From positions 18,155 through 82,154 of the forward strand of contig NZ_AKIV01000043.1 in NCBI RefSeq assembly GCF_000282655.1: DNA of 64,000 nucleotides, written 5' to 3'. Source of the stretch: Polaromonas sp. CF318 (GTDB taxonomy: Bacteria; Pseudomonadota; Gammaproteobacteria; Burkholderiales; Burkholderiaceae_C). Numbering within the stretch: the stretch's first letter is position 1; each line of letters begins with the position of its first letter. Position numbers and translations under genes: made by a program. Below the pieces are notes generated by a model. That model made no database searches. It saw nothing but the letters and a program-made list of their open reading frames with translations, and was not told the origin of the DNA. Below, in pieces: positions 50,884 to 60,304 of this stretch.

Positions 50884-51187
50884 GTGTTTCACAACTTTCT
50901 ACCGGAACATCCGTGGGATATTTGTCCGCGTCCCCGTGGAACGACGTCTTCTGTTAGATTAAGACGACATCTAAGGATATGCAAGGTGTTTTGTGTGAAA
51001 TGGTTAACGCAAAACAACAATTGAATCAAGGAGTTAGTAACCAGATGTCAAGTTGATTCTGGTTTTGAACACTGTTTAATTCTTTAGGCCTACAGGGAGA
51101 TTTCCCCTGTGAGTCGAAAGTCACCCACCATTTTTTCGGCATTATTCACCATTTTTCGGGCCTTCTCCAGGCCCTTTCCGGACCGCC
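50884..51187. other. AT-rich divergent intergenic region
   Basis: About 300 bases, markedly more AT-rich than the surroundings, between two divergent genes. No open frame or RNA gene is supported. It holds one promoter candidate for the aldehyde dehydrogenase (51053-51080) and a small palindrome GGGAGATTTCCCC (51096-51108). Confidence 0.6.
51053..51080 (+). promoter_or_regulatory. Candidate sigma-70 promoter for the aldehyde dehydrogenase gene
   Basis: TTGATT at 51053-51058, a 16-base spacer, TTTAAT at 51075-51080 (five of six -10 bases). Confidence 0.45.
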
Positions 51188-52627
51188 ATGAGCACACAAA
51201 TGACCGTATATCCCGCGCATTACATCAATGGCCAATGGGTCAAGGCCCAGTCTTCCGAAACCCTGCCCGTCCATGATTCCAGCACCGAGGCCCTGATGGC
51301 GACGGTGCCCGCCGGCACTGCGGCGGAGGCCGAAGCCGCCGTGCTGGCGGCCCGTGCGGCCTTTGAGGGCTGGGCGGCCCTGCCGGTCGAGACGCGTGCG
51401 GCCTACCTCGACAAGGTGGCGGCCGGCGTCAAGGCCCGCACCGAGGACCTCGCCGTGGCCATTGCCCGCGAGGTCGGCATGCCCCTGAAGATGGCCCGCG
51501 CCGTCCAGGTGGGCGGCCCGGCCTGGCACTGGGGCAATTTCGCCAAGGTGGCGCGGCAGTTTCAATGGGAAAAGACCGTCGGCAACTCGCTGGTGGTGCG
51601 CGAGGCGATAGGCGTGGTGGGCTGCATCACGCCCTGGAACTTCCCGCTGAGCCAGATCACGCTCAAGATCGCCCCGGCCATGGTGGCGGGTTGCACCGTG
51701 GTGCTCAAGCCCAGCGAGATCGCGCCGGTCAACGCCATGATCCTGGCCGAGATCATCCACGAGGCGGGCCTGCCGCCCGGCGTGTTCAACCTGGTCAACG
51801 GCATGGGCCCGGTGGTGGGCGAAGTGCTGGCCACGCACCCGGAAGTCGACATGGTGAGCTTTACCGGCTCCACCCGCGCCGGCAAGCGGGTGGGTGAACT
51901 CGCCAGCCAGACCATCAAGCGCGTGGCGCTGGAGCTGGGCGGCAAGTCGGCCAGCGTGGTGCTCGACGACGCCAATTTCGAGGCCGCCATCAAGGGGACG
52001 GTTTCGGCCTGCATGCTCAACAGCGGGCAGACCTGCTCGGCCCACACCCGCCTGCTGGTGCCGGCCGGGCGTTATGAAGAGGTCAAGGCCCTGGCCCAGG
52101 CCGCCGTCGCCAAGTTCAGCATAGGCCCCAGCCTGGAGGAGGGCAGCAAGCTCGGCCCCCTGGTCAGCGCCGGCCAGCGCGACCGTGTGCTGGGATTCAT
52201 CCGCACCGGCATTGAAGAGGGCGCGGACGTGATCGCCGGCGGCGCCGAGGCGCCCGCCTTCGACAAGGGCTATTTTGTCCAGCCCACCATCCTGGGCATC
52301 AAGGCAACGGATACGCTGGCCCAGGAGGAAATCTTCGGCCCGGTGCTGGTGGTCATTCCTTACAAGGACGAAGAGGATGCCGTGGCGATTGCCAACAGCA
52401 CGATTTACGGCCTGGGCGGCGCCGTCTGGAGCGGCACCGACGAGCACGCCATGAAGGTCGCGCGCCGCCTGCGCACCGGCCAGGTCGACATCAACGGCGG
52501 GCCCTTCAACGGCCAGGCGCCCTTCGGCGGTTACAAACAGTCAGGAAACGGCCGTGAAAACGGCATCTATGGCTTTGAGGAATTCCTGGAGTTCAAAGCC
52601 ATGCAGCTCAAGCCCAGCACGAGCTGA
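51188..52627 (+). CDS. NAD(P)-dependent aldehyde dehydrogenase
   Basis: 479 residues. Landmarks are [22 protein letters not shown], cofactor-binding [18 protein letters not shown], the catalytic Glu in [16 protein letters not shown] and the catalytic Cys in [15 protein letters not shown], then [10 protein letters not shown]. It oxidises an aldehyde to the acid; substrate cannot be read, although the overall look is of the broad betaine/aliphatic aldehyde group. Single-gene unit with its own promoter candidate. Confidence 0.94.
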   Translation: MSTQMTVYPAHYINGQWVKAQSSETLPVHDSSTEALMATVPAGTAAEAEAAVLAARAAFEGWAALPVETRAAYLDKVAAGVKARTEDLAVAIAREVGMPLKMARAVQVGGPAWHWGNFAKVARQFQWEKTVGNSLVVREAIGVVGCITPWNFPLSQITLKIAPAMVAGCTVVLKPSEIAPVNAMILAEIIHEAGLPPGVFNLVNGMGPVVGEVLATHPEVDMVSFTGSTRAGKRVGELASQTIKRVALELGGKSASVVLDDANFEAAIKGTVSACMLNSGQTCSAHTRLLVPAGRYEEVKALAQAAVAKFSIGPSLEEGSKLGPLVSAGQRDRVLGFIRTGIEEGADVIAGGAEAPAFDKGYFVQPTILGIKATDTLAQEEIFGPVLVVIPYKDEEDAVAIANSTIYGLGGAVWSGTDEHAMKVARRLRTGQVDINGGPFNGQAPFGGYKQSGNGRENGIYGFEEFLEFKAMQLKPSTS

Positions 52628-52752
52628 GTTTTCGCACCCCACCCTGGCCGGGCAAGCGGCCAGGGCAGCGCGCCGGTACGCATTTTTGTCATAAGTCCCA
52701 TGTGCTACTTATGTTTTAATGGCGTCAAAACTACAAGCAGTTACATCGATTT

Positions 52753-53688
52753 ATGGCAGAAGTTACCGTCGTTTTTGCCGATCTCACAGGAAGCACCGGG
52801 GTTTTTGAATCGCTGGGCAATGCCAAGGCCACACAGGCCATCACGCGACTGACCCAGTGGATAGGCAAGGTCTGCCAGGCCTACCGCGGCCACGTCGTGA
52901 AATACCTCGGCGACGGCGTGCTGGTGGTGTTTCCCGACAATGCCGACGCCGTCGACGCGGTGACCGAACTGCAGCGGGTTCACCGCGAACGCATCCGCAA
53001 CTGGCCCGAACAACTCAAGATGCGCCTGCAAACGGGCGTGGCGCGCGGTGAAATCGTTGAGCAGGACGGCGACTGCTTCGGCGACGCCGTCAACCTGGCC
53101 TCGCGCCTGAGCGACCTGTCGGGCCCCGACCAGATCCTGGCCACCGACGCCGTCATCCGGCACTTACCATCTGACACACTTGTGCGCTCCCGAAGCCTGG
53201 GCGCGCTGGAAATCCGCGGCCGCACCGAGGCCTGCCTGGTGCACCGCATCGAATGGCAGGCCGAGGTCATGTCGGAGTCCTTCACCGTGCCCGCCAGCCT
53301 GACGGTGCCGTCGGCGACGCCGCCGGCCGCCGCCCTGGCGCTGATCGAGCTTTGCTGGCTGGACATCAACACCGCCTTCGCCTCGACCGAGCTGCCCATC
53401 TTCCTGGGCCGCGACCAGGATGCGCATTTTGTGGTGCAGGATCCGCGCGTGTCCCGCCGGCATGCCCGGATTGAATACCGCGCGGGCAAGTTTTTCCTCG
53501 AAGACGTCAGCAGCTACGGCACCTGGGTGCGCTTTTCCGACAATGCGGCGGTGGTGGCGTTGCGCCGGCAGGAATGCGTGCTGCTGCTCGAAGGCGAGAT
53601 CGCGCTGGGCGCCCCCTTTGAAGATTTCACCGTGCCCACCGTCAGTTTCAAGTTTGCCGACGGCAAAATGCACTTGCAGAAAAAATAG
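52753..53688 (+). CDS. Class III adenylate/guanylate cyclase with C-terminal FHA domain
   Basis: 311 residues. The cyclase domain (1-170) keeps the metal Asp pair D10 (FADLTGST) and D54 (YLGDG), substrate residues K50 and D111 that favour ATP, and transition-state N114 and R118 (GDAVNLASR). A linker runs to about 200, then an FHA domain: FLGR (217-220), SRRH (234-237) and SSYGTWV, the phosphothreonine-reading loops. It has no membrane segment. Thus it likely makes cAMP in the cytosol and docks to phosphorylated partners; no Ser/Thr kinase gene is visible in the window. It lies 125 bases after the aldehyde dehydrogenase. Confidence 0.92.
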   Translation: MAEVTVVFADLTGSTGVFESLGNAKATQAITRLTQWIGKVCQAYRGHVVKYLGDGVLVVFPDNADAVDAVTELQRVHRERIRNWPEQLKMRLQTGVARGEIVEQDGDCFGDAVNLASRLSDLSGPDQILATDAVIRHLPSDTLVRSRSLGALEIRGRTEACLVHRIEWQAEVMSESFTVPASLTVPSATPPAAALALIELCWLDINTAFASTELPIFLGRDQDAHFVVQDPRVSRRHARIEYRAGKFFLEDVSSYGTWVRFSDNAAVVALRRQECVLLLEGEIALGAPFEDFTVPTVSFKFADGKMHLQKK

Positions 53689-53792
53689 GCCGGGGCCATC
53701 CTGCCGGATGCGGGATGCCAAAAAAGGCCCGCCACTTGCCGTGGCACTGCCGCCGCTGATCCCCAGCCGGCGAACTTACAGGGAACACGATC

Positions 53793-56303
53793 TTGGTCTG
53801 GTTCAAACGGATTTCCGCCGCCTTGGCCGCCTTGCTGCTGATTGCCGCGGCGGCCGCGGGCATTTATGTGTACCGGGCCAGTCCCATGCTGGACGGCGAG
53901 CTGCGGGCCGCCGGCCTGCGCGATCGCGTGATCCTGGCGCGCGACCCGTCCGACGTCACCCACATCAAGGCCCAATCGCCGCGCGACGCCTGGTTTGCCC
54001 TCGGCTATGTGCACGCCCAGGAACGCGGCTGGCAGCTGGAGTTCAACCGGCGCGCGATGCACGGTGAACTCTCAGAGGTGTTCGGGCCGGCCACGCTGGA
54101 CACCGACAAGCTGCTGCGCACCCTGGGCGTGGTGCGCGCCGCCGAGCGCCAGTGGCAGGGCCTGCCCGCCGAGGGGCGCGAGGCCATGCAGGCCTACAGC
54201 GAGGGCATCAACGCCTTTTACGCCGGCTCGCCGCAGGCCTTGTCCCCCGAGTTCCACATCCTGGGTGTCAAGCCCGGCGGCAATTCCGGCACCGCCTGGT
54301 CGCCCACCGACAGCCTGGCCTGGTCGCTGATGATGGCGCTGGACCTGGGCGGCAACTGGGGCACCGAATTCGCGCGCCTGTCGGCCGCCCGCGTGCTCAA
54401 GACGCCTGAACTTTGGCAGCTGTTCCCGCCTTATCCGGGCGAGCAGCCGGCGTCCAAGGTGGACTTCAGCAAGCTCTACGCCGAGCTCGGCGTGTACCGG
54501 GCGGAGTTGCCCGCCCCCCAAAAGGTCTCAGCCGGCCGGCCCGACCCCGGGGCGGTCGCCATGGCGCAAGGCATCAACCGCTGGGCCGAGGCACTGGGCG
54601 AGGTCGACGGCAAGGGCTCCAACAACTGGGTGGTGGCGGGCGCGCGCAGCACGAGCGGCAAACCCCTGCTGGCCAACGACCCGCACCTGGGCCTGTCGGC
54701 GCCGGCCATCTGGTACTTCGCGCGCCTGCAGGCACCCGCCGGCGGGGGCGGTGATGCAGGCACCGGGCTGGACGTCATCGGCGCGACCTTGCCCGGCCTG
54801 CCTTTTGTGGTCCTGGGCCGCACCCAAAAAATGGCCTGGGGATTCACCAACACCGCGCCCGACGTGCAGGACCTGTACCTGGAGCAGATCAATCCCGCCA
54901 AGCCCGGGCAATACCGCATCCCGGCCGCCGCAGGCACCGCCTGGGCCGACTTCCAGACCCGCCGCGAAACCATCAAGGTCAAGGGCCAGCCCGACGTGTT
55001 GCTGGACGTGCGCGAAACCCGCCACGGCCCGGTGCTCAGCGACGTGCAGAAATCGCACGCCGAACTGCTGGACACCCGCAAGTACGTCATCGCGCTGCGC
55101 TGGAGCGCGCTGGACGCCGACAACCAGACCGTGCTCGCGGGCCTGCGCATCAACCGCGCCCAGTCCGTGCAGGAACTGGTGGACGCCTTCGCGGCGCACC
55201 ACTCGCCCATGCAAAACGTCGTGGCGGCGGACGTCGCGGGCGGCCTGGCCTTCAAGGCCGCCGGCAAGGTACCGCTGCGCAAGCCCGACAACGACATCCG
55301 CGGCATCGCGCCGTCGCCCGGATGGGACGCCCGCTACGACTGGGCCGGCTGGCTGCCGTATGCGCAAACGCCCGAGGCCGGCCGCGCCGCCATCGAGGCC
55401 AAAGGCTGGTGGGCCACGGCCAACCAGCGCATCACGCCGCCGGCTTATCCCTTCTTCATGGGCCAGGACTGGACCGTGCCTTACCGCTACGACCGCATCG
55501 AGCAGCTGCTGGCGGCCGCGCCAAAGCACGACGTGGCCTCCATGCAAAAAATCCAGGCCGACCTGCTGTCGCCCGCGACGCTCAAGCTGCTGCCTTTCCT
55601 GCAGAAAACGCTGGCGCAGCCGGTCAAGCACCCGCTGGCCGAAGCCGCGCGCAAAGCCCTGGCCGGTTTTGACGGCACCATGCGCGCCGACCAGGCTGCG
55701 CCGCTGGTGTTTGCCGCCTGGGCCGACGAGCTCACGCGCGGCATCCTCGGCGGCAAGCTGGGCGAGGCGACGTTCAGGCCGCTTTATGGCAAGCGCCATT
55801 TCAGGAGTGCGCTGGAGGACATCCTGGAGCGCCAGGACGGCAACTGGTGCGGCGCGGCAGGTTGCCAGGCGCAGTCCGCGGCGGCGCTGGCCCGCGCGCT
55901 GGACCGCCTGCAGGCGGCTTACGGCGCCGACGTCGCCGGCTGGACCTGGGGCAGGGCGCATCCGGCCCTGTCGGCGCACAAACCTTTCGGCAACGTCGCC
56001 TGGCTTGCACCCTGGTTTGACGTGCGTGTGCCCACGGGCGGCGACCCGTTCACCGTCAACGTGGGCCAGTACTGGGCCACGGGCGACGCCACGCCCTTTG
56101 CCAACCGGCAAGCCGCGTCCCTGCGCGCGGTGTACGACATGGGCGACCCCGAGAAATCCCTCTTTATCTACCAGACCGGGCAGAGCGGCCTGGTGTTTTC
56201 CGGCCGCTACCGCGACATGAGGGGCAGCTGGGCCGCCGTGCAGTACCGGCCCCTGCAGATGAACCCGCCGGCCTTCGCGCACCAGCTCACGCTGACACCC
56301 TGA
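53793..56303 (+). CDS. Penicillin acylase family protein (N-terminal nucleophile hydrolase)
   Basis: 836 residues, the usual proenzyme length. An uncleaved or cleaved N-terminal membrane/signal segment (residues 7-27) sends it to the periplasm. The self-processing site is GKGSNNWV, Ser276 being the new N-terminal nucleophile of the beta chain; residues 30-275 form the alpha chain plus spacer peptide. Other marks are GYVHAQERGWQLEFNRR and MAWGFTNTAPDVQDLYLE. Substrates in the family include beta-lactams, acyl-homoserine lactones and N-acyl amino acids; which one is used here is unknown. The start is TTG at 53793 after AGGGA. Confidence 0.92.
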   Translation: MVWFKRISAALAALLLIAAAAAGIYVYRASPMLDGELRAAGLRDRVILARDPSDVTHIKAQSPRDAWFALGYVHAQERGWQLEFNRRAMHGELSEVFGPATLDTDKLLRTLGVVRAAERQWQGLPAEGREAMQAYSEGINAFYAGSPQALSPEFHILGVKPGGNSGTAWSPTDSLAWSLMMALDLGGNWGTEFARLSAARVLKTPELWQLFPPYPGEQPASKVDFSKLYAELGVYRAELPAPQKVSAGRPDPGAVAMAQGINRWAEALGEVDGKGSNNWVVAGARSTSGKPLLANDPHLGLSAPAIWYFARLQAPAGGGGDAGTGLDVIGATLPGLPFVVLGRTQKMAWGFTNTAPDVQDLYLEQINPAKPGQYRIPAAAGTAWADFQTRRETIKVKGQPDVLLDVRETRHGPVLSDVQKSHAELLDTRKYVIALRWSALDADNQTVLAGLRINRAQSVQELVDAFAAHHSPMQNVVAADVAGGLAFKAAGKVPLRKPDNDIRGIAPSPGWDARYDWAGWLPYAQTPEAGRAAIEAKGWWATANQRITPPAYPFFMGQDWTVPYRYDRIEQLLAAAPKHDVASMQKIQADLLSPATLKLLPFLQKTLAQPVKHPLAEAARKALAGFDGTMRADQAAPLVFAAWADELTRGILGGKLGEATFRPLYGKRHFRSALEDILERQDGNWCGAAGCQAQSAAALARALDRLQAAYGADVAGWTWGRAHPALSAHKPFGNVAWLAPWFDVRVPTGGDPFTVNVGQYWATGDATPFANRQAASLRAVYDMGDPEKSLFIYQTGQSGLVFSGRYRDMRGSWAAVQYRPLQMNPPAFAHQLTLTP

Positions 56304-56324
56304 AGGCCCTGGCGGCCCCGAAGC

Positions 56325-58499
56325 TCACGCCGGGATCGCATCCACATTGAGCCGGTCCCAGTGGCGGTGCTGCGCGATCGCCGCCAGCAAATCCTGCGAC
56401 ACCTGGCCGTCCGTGACCTTGCGCGCATCGGCAATGATGACGCCTGGCGTAGGCTCGCTGACGGCTTCCGGGTCTTTGCCCAGGCTGAAACCCAGGGTGG
56501 ACAGCAGCTGCGCGCCGTCGTTCAGCGCGCAAATCGTCTTGCAGTGCTTGTAGGTCTCCAGCACAAAGTGCACCGCCTCGCCCATGGCGCCCAGCGTGGC
56601 GGCGCTCTCGCTGCCGCCGGGTATCAGCACCGCGTCGAACATCACCGAGGGCATGTTGGTGAAAGTGTGGTCCACCGCCAGTTGCCGGCCCGACGAGGTG
56701 CTCACGGTACCCAGGTGCGGCGCCACCAGCTTGCACTGGGCGCCGGCATCCAGCAGGTCCTGCTGCAGGCGCTTGAGCGCCGCGGCCTCCACGCCGTCGG
56801 CCACCAGGATGGCCACCTTGCGCGTCCTGGCGCTGCCGCCCGGGCGGCCCACCATGCGCAGGGCCGGGTCTTCCTCCACCTTGCTGGTGATGCGGTGTTC
56901 GCGAAAACCCAGCCTGCCGGCCGCGGCCTTGGGGTCGGGCGGCTTGATGCCCAGGGGCGCGGCCACGCGCGTGGCCAGCTTCAGGTCCACATGGGCCAGG
57001 TTGTCCACCATGCGCTGGCGGATCTCGGGCACCTCCACTTTGGAAAGCTCAAAGCGAAAGCCCGCCACGATATGGTCTTTCTCCGGCGGGCTCTGGCTGT
57101 TCCAGAACAGCGCGGCCTGGGAAAAATGGTCGTCAAAAGAAGGGCTGCGGCGCCGGATTTTCGGCGGCTCCAAGGGCTCCGGATACGACTGGAAGCCCTG
57201 CGCGCCGCCGTCCACCCTGAACTCGGTGCCGTTGCCCAGCGTGTTGGGCTCGTAGGCGACCCTGCCCTTGGCGATGGCCTGGCGGTGCATGCCGTCGCGC
57301 TGGAAGTTGTGCATGGGGCAGACCGCGCGGTTGATCGGGATTTCATGGAAGTTGGCGCCGCCCAGGCGCGACAGCTGGGTGTCGGTGTACGAGAACAGCC
57401 GGCCCTGCAGCAGCGGGTCGTTGGAAAAATCAATGCCCGGCACCAGGTGGCCCGGGTGGAAAGCCACCTGCTCGGTTTCGGCGAAAAAATTGTCCGGGTT
57501 TCGGTTCAGCACCATCTTGCCGATGAGCTGCACCGGCACCTGCGCCTCGGGAATCAGCTTGGTCGGGTCGAGGATGTCAAAGCCCAGTTCAGCTTCCTTG
57601 CCTTCGTCGACGATCTGCACGCCCAGCTCCCACTCGGGGAAGTTGCCGCTTTCAATCGCCTCCCACAGGTCGCGCCTGTGGAAGTCGGGGTCCTTGCCGG
57701 CGATCTTCTGCGCCTCGTCCCAGGCCAGGCCGTGCACGCCCAGCTTGGGTTTCCAGTGGAATTTCACAAAAAAGGCGCCGCCCCGGGCATTGATGAAACG
57801 AAAGGCGTGCACCCCGAAGCCCTCCATCATGCGAAAGCTGCGCGGCAGGGCGCGGTCCGACATGGCCCACATCAGCATGTGCGTGGACTCGGGCATCAGC
57901 GAGGCGAAGTCCCAGAAGGTGTCGTGGGCGCTGGCCGCCTGCGGCATTTCGTTGTGGGGTTCGGGCTTGACCGCGTGGATCAGGTCCGGGAATTTGATCG
58001 CATCCTGGATGAAGAACACGGGAATGTTGTTGCCCACCAGGTCGTAATTGCCCTCGGCGGTGTAGAACTTCACCGCGAAGCCGCGCACGTCGCGCACCGT
58101 GTCGGCCGAACCCCGGGAGCCGGCCACGGTGGAAAAACGCACGAAAACCGGTGTTTCCACATCCGGGTCCTGCAGGAAGCCGGCGCTGGTGTACTGCACC
58201 ATGGACTTGTAGGGCTTGAAATAGCCGTGCGCGCCCGCGCCCCGGGCATGCACCGCGCGCTCCGGAATGCGCTCGTGGTCGAAGTGGGTGATTTTTTCGC
58301 GGAGGATGAAATCCTCCAGCAGGGTCGGGCCTCGCACGCCGGCCTTCAGCGAGTTGTGGTTGTCCGGGATCTGCAAGCCCTGGTTGGTCGTCAGCACCGG
58401 CGTACTGCCGGCGGTGAAGCTTTCCAGCTGGGTCTTCTTGTCTTTGGCGCCGTCCGTGTTCCGGTGAGGGCTGGCAGTGTTGCGCTTGGAGGGCGGCAT
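56325..58499 (-). CDS. katE: Large-subunit catalase HPII with C-terminal DJ-1/PfpI domain
   Basis: 724 residues, clade 2 catalase. A flexible N-terminal tail is followed by the catalase core: IPERAVHARGAGAHGYF (distal His), FSTVAGSRGSADTVRDVRGFAVKFYT (with Asn further on), and RLFSYTDTQLSRLGG (proximal haem Tyr). Residues from about 580 (VAILVADGVEAAALKRL) form the DJ-1/glutamine amidotransferase-like domain present only in large catalases. It destroys hydrogen peroxide, usually under the stationary-phase regulator. An ATG two codons upstream is an alternative start, but the chosen one is better spaced to AAGGA. It is convergent with the acylase gene. Confidence 0.95.
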   Translation of the reverse strand: MPPSKRNTASPHRNTDGAKDKKTQLESFTAGSTPVLTTNQGLQIPDNHNSLKAGVRGPTLLEDFILREKITHFDHERIPERAVHARGAGAHGYFKPYKSMVQYTSAGFLQDPDVETPVFVRFSTVAGSRGSADTVRDVRGFAVKFYTAEGNYDLVGNNIPVFFIQDAIKFPDLIHAVKPEPHNEMPQAASAHDTFWDFASLMPESTHMLMWAMSDRALPRSFRMMEGFGVHAFRFINARGGAFFVKFHWKPKLGVHGLAWDEAQKIAGKDPDFHRRDLWEAIESGNFPEWELGVQIVDEGKEAELGFDILDPTKLIPEAQVPVQLIGKMVLNRNPDNFFAETEQVAFHPGHLVPGIDFSNDPLLQGRLFSYTDTQLSRLGGANFHEIPINRAVCPMHNFQRDGMHRQAIAKGRVAYEPNTLGNGTEFRVDGGAQGFQSYPEPLEPPKIRRRSPSFDDHFSQAALFWNSQSPPEKDHIVAGFRFELSKVEVPEIRQRMVDNLAHVDLKLATRVAAPLGIKPPDPKAAAGRLGFREHRITSKVEEDPALRMVGRPGGSARTRKVAILVADGVEAAALKRLQQDLLDAGAQCKLVAPHLGTVSTSSGRQLAVDHTFTNMPSVMFDAVLIPGGSESAATLGAMGEAVHFVLETYKHCKTICALNDGAQLLSTLGFSLGKDPEAVSEPTPGVIIADARKVTDGQVSQDLLAAIAQHRHWDRLNVDAIPA

Positions 58500-58607
58500 G
58501 AACATCCTTGTGTCAAAAAAGGGACTCCGCCCGGGGCTGGTGGCCTACAGGCGGATGCGGGAGGGAAGGTGCGCAAACATCGGCCAGGCACCGGCGCCGT
58601 GTGGCAG

Positions 58608-58877
58608 TCAGTTGTCGAGCAGGCCTTCCAGCACTTTGACCGTGGCCAGCAGGCCCAGCGCGGCAATCGTGCCCGCCAGGCACCAGGCCATGAATTCCTG
58701 CAGGACTTGCGCGATGCTGTCCGGCAGGGCCATGGAGACCAGGAACAGGCCCGCCGCGCAGACCAGCACCGTCAGGAAGGCGTGGAGCAGGTCGATATTG
58801 CGAGGGTCGGCATGGACCCGCCAGGCGGTCAGCAGCCCCGCGGCCATGCCTGTCAAAAGTCCGGCCATCAGCTTCAT
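58608..58877 (-). CDS. Small membrane protein, three spans (89 aa)
   Basis: Starts MKLMAGLLTGMAAGLLTAW with AGGAA nine bases upstream. Hydrophobic segments lie at about residues 3-19, 30-48 and 60-82. No known family comes to mind. It is on the same strand as katE, 108 bases upstream of it, so it may be in the same stress-induced transcript; this is an inference from position only. The function is unknown. Confidence 0.7.
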   Translation of the reverse strand: MKLMAGLLTGMAAGLLTAWRVHADPRNIDLLHAFLTVLVCAAGLFLVSMALPDSIAQVLQEFMAWCLAGTIAALGLLATVKVLEGLLDN

Positions 58878-59228
58878 GGTGGTGATTTCCTGTGCTTGGG
58901 TGATCGTCACTGGGTGGTGCATGGACATTACGGGCTCGCGGCCGGCCGGGTGGTAGCCCGACGTCGGCGTGCCATGTAAGGGCTTTCTGCTCCTCGCGTA
59001 AGACACCGCTTACCGGCCCAACAGGGATGAGCGGAGGCGGGCGTCCTTCCCCGGCCGGGTGGGCGTTGAAAAGGGGGCATGGCACCGCGTGGCCTTTTCT
59101 CCTACAAGGCCATGCTCGCCCCTCCGGCACAAAGCCGCGGGCAGCGCACGTAAATTCAGGGGCATGAAAACCGGCATGAGCCCACCCCACCTCCCTTGTT
59201 TGCCTTTGCTGCGGATCGGCACCCCATC
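58878..59228. other. Intergenic region, nothing recognised
   Basis: About 350 GC-rich bases between a minus-strand membrane-protein gene and the plus-strand response regulator. No credible gene, RNA, repeat or terminator was seen; promoters for both directions must lie here, but no consensus -35/-10 pair stands out, so a non-sigma-70 factor is possible. Confidence 0.5.
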
Positions 59229-59663
59229 ATGAAAATGCGAACCTACCTCGTGGAAGACAATCCGACCATCCGCGACAACCTGATCAGCACGCTGGAAGAG
59301 CTGGCGCCCGTGCAGTCGGTCGGCAGCTGCGAAACCGAAGACGAGGGCACCGAATGGCTGACGCACCATGAAGGCCAGTGGGACCTTGCCATCGTCGACC
59401 TGTTCCTCAAACAGGGCAGCGGCCTCAGAATCCTGCAAGCCTGCCGCGCGCGCAGCCCCTTGCAGAAGATCGTGGTCTTCAGCAACTACGCCACGCGCGA
59501 AATGCGCATGCGCTGCGCCGAGCTGGGCGTGGACGCGGTGTTCGACAAGTCCACCGAAATCGATTGCCTGCTGGCCTACTGTGTCACCCAGAGCCGCAAG
59601 CTGGAAACCGCCGCTAATGACGAGTCCAGGAACTCGCTGAATTCAAGGCTGCAGTCCGCCTGA
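59229..59663 (+). CDS. Stand-alone response regulator (REC only)
   Basis: 144 residues. A single receiver domain with E9-D10 metal pair, phosphoacceptor D57 (AIVDLFL), S85 (VVFSNYA) and K107 (VFDKS), so it should be phosphorylated. After the domain (about residue 125) comes a short polar tail with no output domain. CheY- or SpdR-like proteins of this kind act by binding or as phosphate carriers. The gene is near a kinase-like gene (61307-62038) and a HAMP-repeat sensor (62325 on). Confidence 0.92.
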   Translation: MKMRTYLVEDNPTIRDNLISTLEELAPVQSVGSCETEDEGTEWLTHHEGQWDLAIVDLFLKQGSGLRILQACRARSPLQKIVVFSNYATREMRMRCAELGVDAVFDKSTEIDCLLAYCVTQSRKLETAANDESRNSLNSRLQSA

Positions 59664-59695
59664 ACCCGAACCCGCAGCACATCCAGGGCCTGACC

Positions 59696-60034
59696 ATGAG
59701 CACACCTGCGGCTTCACTCGCCGACATGCCCATCGAGCTGCCGCCCTATACCGGGCCCAGGCGGCTGGACGACGATGTGTTCCAGACGGCCGAAGAAGCC
59801 GTGCTGGTTGAAGGGCAGGGCAGTGCCGCCGCGCTGCAGCTGCCGTCATCCGGTACTGCCGCCACCGGCAGCCGCCGTGGTTTGCCGTTCATGCAGGCTA
59901 TTCGCGCGCATGTCGCGGCCCGGCCCGGCCAGTCAGCCCTGCTGGCCGCCGCGGCGGGCGCACTGGCCATGCTGGCCTTGCGTTCGCAATTGCGCGGCCG
60001 CTTGCAGCTACCGCGCCGGCCCCATTTGCGATGA
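59696..60034 (+). CDS. Small protein with C-terminal membrane anchor (112 aa)
   Basis: The first 60 residues are polar and Pro/Ala-rich (IELPPYTGPRRLDDDVFQTAEEAVLVEGQG). The last third reads IRAHVAARPGQSALLAAAAGALAMLALRSQLRGRL: a basic amphipathic start, then one membrane helix and a basic end. This tail resembles the ElaB/YqjD (DUF883) membrane anchor that ties ribosomes to the membrane under stress, but the likeness is short and may be chance. It lies 32 bases after the response regulator. Confidence 0.65.
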   Translation: MSTPAASLADMPIELPPYTGPRRLDDDVFQTAEEAVLVEGQGSAAALQLPSSGTAATGSRRGLPFMQAIRAHVAARPGQSALLAAAAGALAMLALRSQLRGRLQLPRRPHLR

Positions 60035-60072
60035 CGCCGGGCGGGCGGGCCCCTGAATCAAGGAAAATTTCA

Positions 60073-60282
60073 ATGCCCCTGCATCTTCATGTTCCCCAGC
60101 CGCCGCCCGGTACACCGGGCATCCATATCCCCGAGGAAGTCCCGCCGCTGATCGTGCCGCCCGAACCGGGCATGCCGCCCGAGGTGACTGATCCACCGCC
60201 GCCCGAGCCCACGCTGCCGATTCGCGAGCCGGGCACCCATGTCCCGCCCCAGGCCAGGCCGGCCAGGACTTCCGACTTCTAG
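60073..60282 (+). CDS. Proline-rich 69-residue protein
   Basis: About a third of the residues are Pro, with runs PPP and PPPP and many Pro-Glu pairs; there is no signal peptide and no Cys. AAGGA lies eight bases before the ATG, so translation is plausible. Pro-rich stretches could bind SH3-like or WW-like domains or be a spacer; no family is known to me. It follows the 112-residue gene by 38 bases and is convergent with the exported unknown gene 22 bases away. Confidence 0.6.
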   Translation: MPLHLHVPQPPPGTPGIHIPEEVPPLIVPPEPGMPPEVTDPPPPEPTLPIREPGTHVPPQARPARTSDF

Positions 60283-60304
60283 CCTTTGGCCTTTCGCTTC
60301 CGGT

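Noticed and set aside
58513..59190. Minus-strand 225-codon open frame over the region upstream of the response regulator
   Set aside because: It has an Arg/Gly/Pro/His-rich composition, no motif and no ribosome site, and overlaps the better supported 89-residue membrane protein in another frame.
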